From an uncultured Fusobacterium sp. (GTDB taxonomy: Bacteria; Fusobacteriota; Fusobacteriia; Fusobacteriales; Fusobacteriaceae): a stretch of DNA of 9,950 nt. Below are positions 5,171-9,950 of this stretch, one piece after another. How positions within the stretch are numbered: the first letter of the stretch is position 1; every line of letters begins with the position of its first letter. A program made the position numbers and the translations under genes. The stretch lies in assembly GCF_905200055.1 (NCBI RefSeq), contig NZ_CAJKIS010000064.1:1-9950 (forward strand). Reading direction: 5' to 3'. The notes beneath the pieces were generated by a model that was not told the DNA's origin, did no database searches, and saw nothing but the letters and a program-made list of their open reading frames with translations.

Positions 5171-6796
5171 ATGAATTTAACTAATTTATTTCTTTTCCTT
5201 TTGGCTTTTATTATTTTAATTGTTCCAACAGGAAAACATATTTCAAAATTGATTATTCATGAAAAAACAATATGTGATTCATTTTTTTCAAAGATAGAAA
5301 AACCTATATTTTTAATAACAAAAATTGAAAATATGAGCTTAAAAGATTATATATTAGCTTTTTTAGGAGCTAACTTATTTATGTTTATATTAACTTATGT
5401 AATATTGGCAGTAGAAGGTTCATCACCATCACTTGCATTTAATACAGCAGTAAGTTTTATAACAAATACAAACTTACAACACTATTCAGGAGAATGGTTA
5501 AATGGCATGGGTTCAAGATTAGCTCTTATAAACTTAATGTTTACATCAGCAGCTAGTGGACTTGCAATATGTATGGCAATAGCTAGAGGAATTTTAGGAT
5601 ATAGATTAGGAAACTTTTTTGAAGATTTAACAAAATCAACTACAAGAGTCTTACTTCCAATAGCTTTAGGAGTTGCTATTGTGTTAGTTATATTGGGATT
5701 GCCTCAAACTTTTGAAACTCAAACAGTGGTAAAAACTTTAGAAGATAAATATCAAGTTATTGCATTAGGACCAGCAGCAGCTTGGGAAGCAATAAAACAT
5801 TTGGGAACAAACGGTGGAGGATTATTTTCAGCAAACTCTTCACACCCATTTGAAAATGTTAGTTTATATACTAACTATATAGAAATGATGTGTATGATGA
5901 TAATACCAGGGGCTATAGTAATGGGATTTGGTATGGCAGCTAAAAATAAAAAACAAGGTTGGTTTATATTTATACCGATATTCTTATTATTCTTACTTTC
6001 ATTATTTGTACTTTACTATTTTGAAAAACAAGGAACACCAATATTTACTCAATATGGAATGAAGGGCATTAACATGGAAGGTAAAGAGATGAGATTTGGG
6101 CTTCTAGCTTCAATATTATTTACAGATGTAACAACATCATTTACTACAGGTAGTGTAAATAATATGCATGATTCTTTAACTCCTATGGGAGGTTTAGTTC
6201 CTCTATGGAATATGATGTTAAACTGCATTTTTGGTGGAAAAGGTGTAGGATTTATGAATATAATCATGTATATGATTTTAAGTGTATTCCTATGTGGATT
6301 GATGGTGGGAAGAACTCCAGAATTCTTTGGTAAAAAAATAGAAGCTAAAGAAATTCAAATTATAACTTTCCTAATTCTAGTTCACCCTATTATTATATTA
6401 GTACCTAGTGCTATTTCACTTGTTTGTGAAATGGGAAGTAGTGCAATAACAAATGGGGGATTCCATGGAGTATCTCAAGTACTATATGAATATACTTCAA
6501 GTGCTGCAAATAATGGATCAGGATTTGAAGGATTAGGAGATGGAACAACTTTCTGGAATATTACTACAGGTATAGTTATGTTTTTAGGAAGATATATAAG
6601 TATGGCATTGATGGTTGTAGTAGGATATTCAATGTATAAAAAACAATCTGTACCTATTACAAGTTCAACTTTTAAAACAGATAATTTAGTATTTTCATTT
6701 ATATTATTCTTTATAATTTTAATAATTGGTGCTCTTACATTCTTACCTGCTTTAGCATTAGGACCAATAGCAGAACATTTGAGCATCTGGGGGTAA
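5171..6796 (+). CDS. kdpA: KdpA, K+-translocating channel-like subunit
   Basis: A 541-residue polytopic membrane protein (557 in E. coli) of the K+-channel-derived SKT superfamily. It binds K+ from outside and delivers it through the intersubunit tunnel to KdpB. All four pore-loop regions are visible: NTAVSFITNTNLQHYSGE (91-108), LGTNGGGLFSANSSHPFEN (211-229), VTTSFTTGSVNNMHDSLTPM around 320-339 and YTSSAANNGSGFEGLGDGT (441-459). INMEGKEMRFG (300-310) and LMVGRTPEFFGKKIE (377-391) are also family hallmarks. The third filter reads SFTTGSV where E. coli has AASCGAV, a variation seen widely. The SD is AAGGAGGAAG with good spacing. The stop is 7 nt before kdpB, implying translational coupling. 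No frame disruption. Confidence 0.98.
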   Translation: MNLTNLFLFLLAFIILIVPTGKHISKLIIHEKTICDSFFSKIEKPIFLITKIENMSLKDYILAFLGANLFMFILTYVILAVEGSSPSLAFNTAVSFITNTNLQHYSGEWLNGMGSRLALINLMFTSAASGLAICMAIARGILGYRLGNFFEDLTKSTTRVLLPIALGVAIVLVILGLPQTFETQTVVKTLEDKYQVIALGPAAAWEAIKHLGTNGGGLFSANSSHPFENVSLYTNYIEMMCMMIIPGAIVMGFGMAAKNKKQGWFIFIPIFLLFLLSLFVLYYFEKQGTPIFTQYGMKGINMEGKEMRFGLLASILFTDVTTSFTTGSVNNMHDSLTPMGGLVPLWNMMLNCIFGGKGVGFMNIIMYMILSVFLCGLMVGRTPEFFGKKIEAKEIQIITFLILVHPIIILVPSAISLVCEMGSSAITNGGFHGVSQVLYEYTSSAANNGSGFEGLGDGTTFWNITTGIVMFLGRYISMALMVVVGYSMYKKQSVPITSSTFKTDNLVFSFILFFIILIIGALTFLPALALGPIAEHLSIWG

Positions 6797-6803
6797 ATAA
6801 ATC

Positions 6804-8861
6804 ATGAGTAGAAAAAAACAAGTAAGTTCCTTTTCTAAGGATATATTAAAACAAGCATTAATAGATTCGTTTAAAAAATTTGACCCTAGAATTATGATTA
6901 AAAATCCAGTAATTTTTATTGTTGAAATAGGATTCTTCTTAACTTTAGCTTTAACAATTTGTCCTACATTATTTAGTAAAGAAGAAGCTGAACTTAGGGT
7001 ATTTAATGGGCTTATATCATTTATTTTATTTATAACAGTAGTCTTTGCAAACTTTGCTGAATCCATAGCAGAGGGAAGAGGAAAAGCTCAAGCTGATAGT
7101 TTAAAGAAAACTAGAAAAAAGACTTTAGCTAAATTATTAAATTCTGATGGAACAACAACAGTAATTGATGCAGGATCATTAAAAAAAGGTGATATAGTAG
7201 TTGTTGAAACAGGAGAAATAATACCAAATGATGGAACAGTAATAGAGGGAATTGCGTCAGTTGATGAATCGGCTATTACTGGAGAATCAGCTCCAGTTAT
7301 TAAAGAAGCTGGAGGAGATTTTTCATCGGTAACAGGTGGAACTCGTGTAGTAAGTGACAGAATAGTAGTAGAAATTTCAGTTTCTGCTGGAGAATCATTC
7401 TTAGATAAAATGATAAGTCTTGTTGAGGGAGCAGAGAGAAAGAAAACACCAAATGAGATTGCGTTAAATACATTACTTGTAGGATTGACTCTTATTTTTT
7501 TAATGGTAATTGTAACATTATTCCCAATGGGAACATATGCTGGAGTATATTTACCAATAGCAACTTTAATTGCTCTTCTAGTTTGTCTTATCCCTACAAC
7601 AATAGGTGGTTTGTTATCAGCTATCGGAATAGCAGGAATGGATAGAGTAAATAAATTTAATGTTATTGCAATGTCTGGTAAAGCAGTTGAATCTTGTGGA
7701 GATATTGATACAATTATACTTGATAAAACAGGAACAATTACTTTTGGGAATAGATTAGCAAGTGAATTTTTTCCAGTAAATGGAGTTTCAGAAAAAGATT
7801 TAATAGAATATTCTGTTATATCTTCATTAAAAGATATGACTCCAGAAGGAAAATCAATAGTTGAACTAGGAAAAAAACTTGGAACATCACTAAATGAAAA
7901 AGAGTATGAAGATGCAGAATTTTTAGAATTTAGTGCTCAAACAAAAACGAGTGGAATAAATTTAAAAGATGGTAAAAAGATAAGAAAAGGTTCAGGATCA
8001 TCAATTAAAAAATTTGTAACTGAACTTGGTGGAGATATTCCAAAAGATCTTGATGGTATTGTAGATAAAGTTTCAAGACTTGGAGGAACTCCTTTGGTTT
8101 TAGCTGTAGATAATAAAATATATGGAGTAATTTATTTAAAAGATACAGTAAAACCAGGTTTAAAAGAGAGATTTGAAAATATAAGAAAAATGGGAATTAA
8201 AACTATAATGTGTACAGGAGATAACCCATTAACTGCTGAAACAATTACAAGAGAAGCTGGAATTGATGAATTTGTTGCTGAATGTACTCCAGAACAAAAA
8301 ATAGAAGTTATTAAGAGAGAACAAGTTCAAGGAAAACTTGTAGCAATGACAGGAGATGGAACAAATGATGCTCCTGCACTGGCCCAAGCTGATGTTGGTA
8401 TTGCAATGAACAGTGGTACTATAGCAGCTAAAGAGGCAGCGAATATGGTTGACTTAGATTCTAATCCTACTAAGATACTAGAAGTAGTAGGAATTGGAAA
8501 ACAATTATTAATAACACGTGGTGCATTGACAACATTTAGTATAGCCAATGATATTGCAAAATACTTTGCTATTATTCCAGCGATGTTTATAGTTGCTATT
8601 CCTCAAATGGAAAAATTAAATATAATGCATCTATCATCACCAGTTAGTGCTATTGTATCTGCTTTGATTTTCAATGCTATTATTATACCTTTACTTGTAC
8701 CAATAGCATTGAGAGGGGTTAAATACAAACCTATGAATGTACAATTAATGTTAATTAAAAACCTAGGAATATATGGACTAGGAGGAATTATAGCTCCATT
8801 TATAGGAATAAAAATAATTGATATTTTTATTGCACCTATATTATCTATATTAGGGCTATAA
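6804..8861 (+). CDS. kdpB: KdpB, P-type ATPase catalytic subunit
   Basis: A 685-residue P1A-type ATPase (682 in E. coli) that couples ATP hydrolysis to K+ transport through KdpA. Key residues fall at the same numbers as in E. coli: TGES 159-162 including S162, the serine whose phosphorylation inhibits the pump at high K+; P264 in IPTTIGGLLSAIGIAGMDR; phosphorylation site D307 in DKTGT; D518 in TGDGTNDAPAL; and D583/K586 in ANDIAKYF, which couple transport to catalysis. Membrane segments lie near residues 34-80, 217-280 and at the C-terminal end. The KGSG motif of the nucleotide-binding domain is present as IRKGSGSSIKK (392-402). The gene starts 7 nt after kdpA; the SD is only a G-rich stretch at the kdpA end, so translation probably depends on coupling. 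Intact throughout. Confidence 0.98.
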   Translation: MSRKKQVSSFSKDILKQALIDSFKKFDPRIMIKNPVIFIVEIGFFLTLALTICPTLFSKEEAELRVFNGLISFILFITVVFANFAESIAEGRGKAQADSLKKTRKKTLAKLLNSDGTTTVIDAGSLKKGDIVVVETGEIIPNDGTVIEGIASVDESAITGESAPVIKEAGGDFSSVTGGTRVVSDRIVVEISVSAGESFLDKMISLVEGAERKKTPNEIALNTLLVGLTLIFLMVIVTLFPMGTYAGVYLPIATLIALLVCLIPTTIGGLLSAIGIAGMDRVNKFNVIAMSGKAVESCGDIDTIILDKTGTITFGNRLASEFFPVNGVSEKDLIEYSVISSLKDMTPEGKSIVELGKKLGTSLNEKEYEDAEFLEFSAQTKTSGINLKDGKKIRKGSGSSIKKFVTELGGDIPKDLDGIVDKVSRLGGTPLVLAVDNKIYGVIYLKDTVKPGLKERFENIRKMGIKTIMCTGDNPLTAETITREAGIDEFVAECTPEQKIEVIKREQVQGKLVAMTGDGTNDAPALAQADVGIAMNSGTIAAKEAANMVDLDSNPTKILEVVGIGKQLLITRGALTTFSIANDIAKYFAIIPAMFIVAIPQMEKLNIMHLSSPVSAIVSALIFNAIIIPLLVPIALRGVKYKPMNVQLMLIKNLGIYGLGGIIAPFIGIKIIDIFIAPILSILGL

Positions 8862-8877
8862 TTTAGGAGGAAGAGAA

Positions 8878-9459
8878 ATGAGTTTAGCTAAAAAAAGTCT
8901 TTATATAACAATTCTGTTATTTATTTTATCCATAATTTATACAGTAGTTGTAAATATATTCGCACAAACATTTTTTAAAGAAAGTGCAAATGGAAGTATA
9001 ATCTATAAAAATGAAACTCCAATAGGAAGTAAACATATAGGACAACTATTTACAAAAGATAATCTCTTTCATGGAAGACCATCTGCTTATAATTATAACA
9101 CTTATGAAACTGATGAAGAAGCAAATACACTTCCAGCATCTGGAGGAAGTAACCTTGCAGTAAGTAATCCTGCTTATTCTGAAAATCTAAAAACTAATAT
9201 AGATAAACTTTTAAAAGAAAATCCTAATTTAAAAATAGAAGATATTCCTACAGAAATGATTACTGCTTCAGGTTCAGGACTTGATCCTCATATTTCTATT
9301 GAAGGAGCTATGATTCAAGTTGAAAGAGTGGCCAAGGCAAACAATATTTCAAAGGAAAAAATTTCTGAAATTATAAAAGAAAATATTGAAGGAAATATAG
9401 TAAATGTATTACAATTAAATCTAGCTATATTAGAGTATAAGAAAGCTGAAATCAAATAG
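8878..9459 (+). CDS. kdpC: KdpC, accessory subunit of the K+-transporting ATPase
   Basis: A 193-residue protein (190 in E. coli) with one N-terminal membrane helix (about residues 8-30) and an extracytoplasmic domain. Family signatures are IGSKHIGQLFT and LFHGRPSAYNYNTYE, then ASGGSNLAVSNPAY, and ASGSGLDPHISIEGAMIQVE near residues 129-148. It stabilises the KdpFABC complex and raises its ATP affinity. An AGGAGGAAG SD lies in the 16-nt gap after kdpB. It is the last gene of the pump operon and is followed by a terminator about 35 nt downstream. Confidence 0.97.
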   Translation: MSLAKKSLYITILLFILSIIYTVVVNIFAQTFFKESANGSIIYKNETPIGSKHIGQLFTKDNLFHGRPSAYNYNTYETDEEANTLPASGGSNLAVSNPAYSENLKTNIDKLLKENPNLKIEDIPTEMITASGSGLDPHISIEGAMIQVERVAKANNISKEKISEIIKENIEGNIVNVLQLNLAILEYKKAEIK

Positions 9460-9492
9460 ATTATATGCTTTTCTTTCATAGATAATCCTTTT

Positions 9493-9530
9493 TTAAAGAG
9501 GTTAAGTTTTAAATAACTTGCCTCTTTTTT
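9493..9530 (+). terminator. Terminator of the kdpFABC operon
   Basis: AAAGAGG..AAGTT (9495-9508) pairs with AACTT..CCTCTTT (9515-9527) with a small internal mismatch and a short A/T loop, followed by further T to 9530 and a T-rich tail. It lies 36 nt after the kdpC stop codon. Confidence 0.85.
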
Positions 9531-9544
9531 ATTTTTAACAATAG

Positions 9545-9556
9545 TATGTATACATA
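9545..9556. promoter_or_regulatory. 12-bp perfect palindrome before the AbrB-like gene
   Basis: TATGTATACATA is a perfect palindrome 23 bp before the ATG of the small DNA-binding protein. A weak promoter, TTGCCT (9518-9523), 18 bp, TAGTAT (9542-9547), would place transcription start at about 9554, inside the palindrome. AbrB-fold proteins commonly repress their own promoter, so this is a plausible operator. In such AT-rich DNA a 12-bp palindrome can also occur by chance. Confidence 0.35.
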
Positions 9557-9579
9557 TATATTAAGAGGAGGTATCAACA

Positions 9580-9753
9580 ATGAGAAAAAGATTATCATAC
9601 AGAAGAGCAAAGAAAGGTATAGCAGAACAGTATAGTATTTCAATTAACCAAGATATTGTAAGAAGCTTAGGTATAACTGAAAGTAATAGGACAATAGATC
9701 TCTATTATGATAGAGCAACTAAGAAAGTGATAATAAGAAAAGTAGAAGAATAA
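9580..9753 (+). CDS. Small AbrB/SpoVT-type (swapped-hairpin) DNA-binding protein
   Basis: A 57-residue basic protein with a strong SD (GAGGAGG, 9565-9571). After a very basic N-terminus (MRKRLSYRRAKKG), the stretch YSISINQDIVRSLGI, followed by IDLYYDRATKKVIIRKVEE, matches the beta-alpha-beta pattern of AbrB/SpoVT/MazE swapped-hairpin domains: a first strand, a short helix ending in LGI, an acidic or polar turn, then a strand with YYD..T/K..K.VIIRK. Such proteins dimerise through this fold and bind DNA as transition-state regulators or antitoxins. No toxin-like frame lies directly beside it, so an antitoxin role is not supported. It is a monocistronic unit between two terminators. Its link to the kdp genes is unproven, but it is the only recognisable DNA-binding protein in the window. 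Confidence 0.7.
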   Translation: MRKRLSYRRAKKGIAEQYSISINQDIVRSLGITESNRTIDLYYDRATKKVIIRKVEE

Positions 9754-9762
9754 TCTATTTAT

Positions 9763-9800
9763 AGCAGACTAGATACATTAGTGTAATAGTCTGCTTTTTT
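9763..9800 (+). terminator. Terminator after the AbrB-like gene
   Basis: AGCAGACTA (9763-9771) pairs perfectly with TAGTCTGCT (9787-9795), with an inner TACA/TGTA pairing, followed by a run of T (9795-9800). It begins 9 nt after the stop codon of the 57-codon gene. Confidence 0.93.
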
Positions 9801-9854
9801 ATTATCTTTAAATATCAAATAATATCTAAAATCATAATAAGGTTACCTTTTTCT

Positions 9855-9886
9855 TTATACTAGTATAATACCTATACATAAGTATA
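9855..9886. repeat. Two neighbouring TATAC..GTATA palindromes
   Basis: TTATACTAGTATAA (9855-9868) is a perfect 14-bp palindrome, and TATAC-ATAA-GTATA (9873-9886) has the same half-sites around a four-base centre. Their centres are 18 bp apart. Each overlaps a TATAAT sequence (9864-9869 and 9883-9888) that could be a -10 box for a gene beyond the right edge. No open frame is seen between 9801 and 9950. Possible operators; chance is possible in this composition. Confidence 0.35.
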
Positions 9887-9950
9887 ATATAGTACTAAAG
9901 AATGATATAAATTTATTTTTTTACTAACAATGTATGTGTATAAGATAGTA

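Noticed and set aside
6049..7066. Antisense frames over kdpA and kdpB
   Set aside because: Shadows of strongly conserved coding sequence; no SD or plausible product.
9535..9562. TTAACA, 16 bp, TATATT as promoter of the AbrB-like gene
   Set aside because: The start point would fall inside the SD (9565-9571) and remove it from the message; the weaker TTGCCT/TAGTAT pair is better placed.

Overview
The window is a complete potassium-uptake locus of the Kdp type from a very AT-rich bacterium. A/T-ending codons dominate (AGA for Arg, ATA for Ile), Shine-Dalgarno (SD) sequences are strong GGAGG types, and intrinsic terminators are plentiful. This points to a low-GC anaerobe. My best guess is a Fusobacterium-like organism, with Clostridia as the alternative; this rests on overall character, not on a search.

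Layout. Two divergent transcription units face away from a control region at about 4660-4815. Rightward runs a 23-codon hydrophobic peptide, kdpF, kdpA, kdpB, kdpC and a terminator (4785-9530). Leftward, from a near-consensus promoter (4667-4695), runs a c-di-AMP (ydaO/yuaA-class) riboswitch with its terminator (about 4645-4462). It is followed by a short KdpD that keeps only the N-terminal KdpD and universal-stress domains, then a separate membrane histidine kinase, then a response regulator whose output is TPR repeats rather than a DNA-binding domain. Last come two decayed TrkA/KtrA-type NAD-binding genes, which end at a bidirectional terminator (6-54). Right of kdpC lies a 57-codon AbrB/SpoVT-like DNA-binding protein with its own terminator, then about 150 bp of palindrome-bearing non-coding DNA.

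How the parts probably work together. KdpFABC is the high-affinity K+ pump. Unusually, the riboswitch does not sit in front of the pump but in front of the sensor operon. High c-di-AMP (the second messenger that signals potassium sufficiency) would terminate transcription before kdpD. The KdpD fragment carries a USP domain, the part that binds c-di-AMP in Staphylococcus aureus KdpD, so the messenger may act on this branch at both the RNA and protein level. The classical KdpD is split into two proteins, and no KdpE-type DNA-binding regulator is present, so how the signal reaches the kdpFABC promoter is open. A second point of interest is a perfect 10-bp hairpin between the response-regulator SD and its ATG, which closes a 40-nt gap to about 10 nt.
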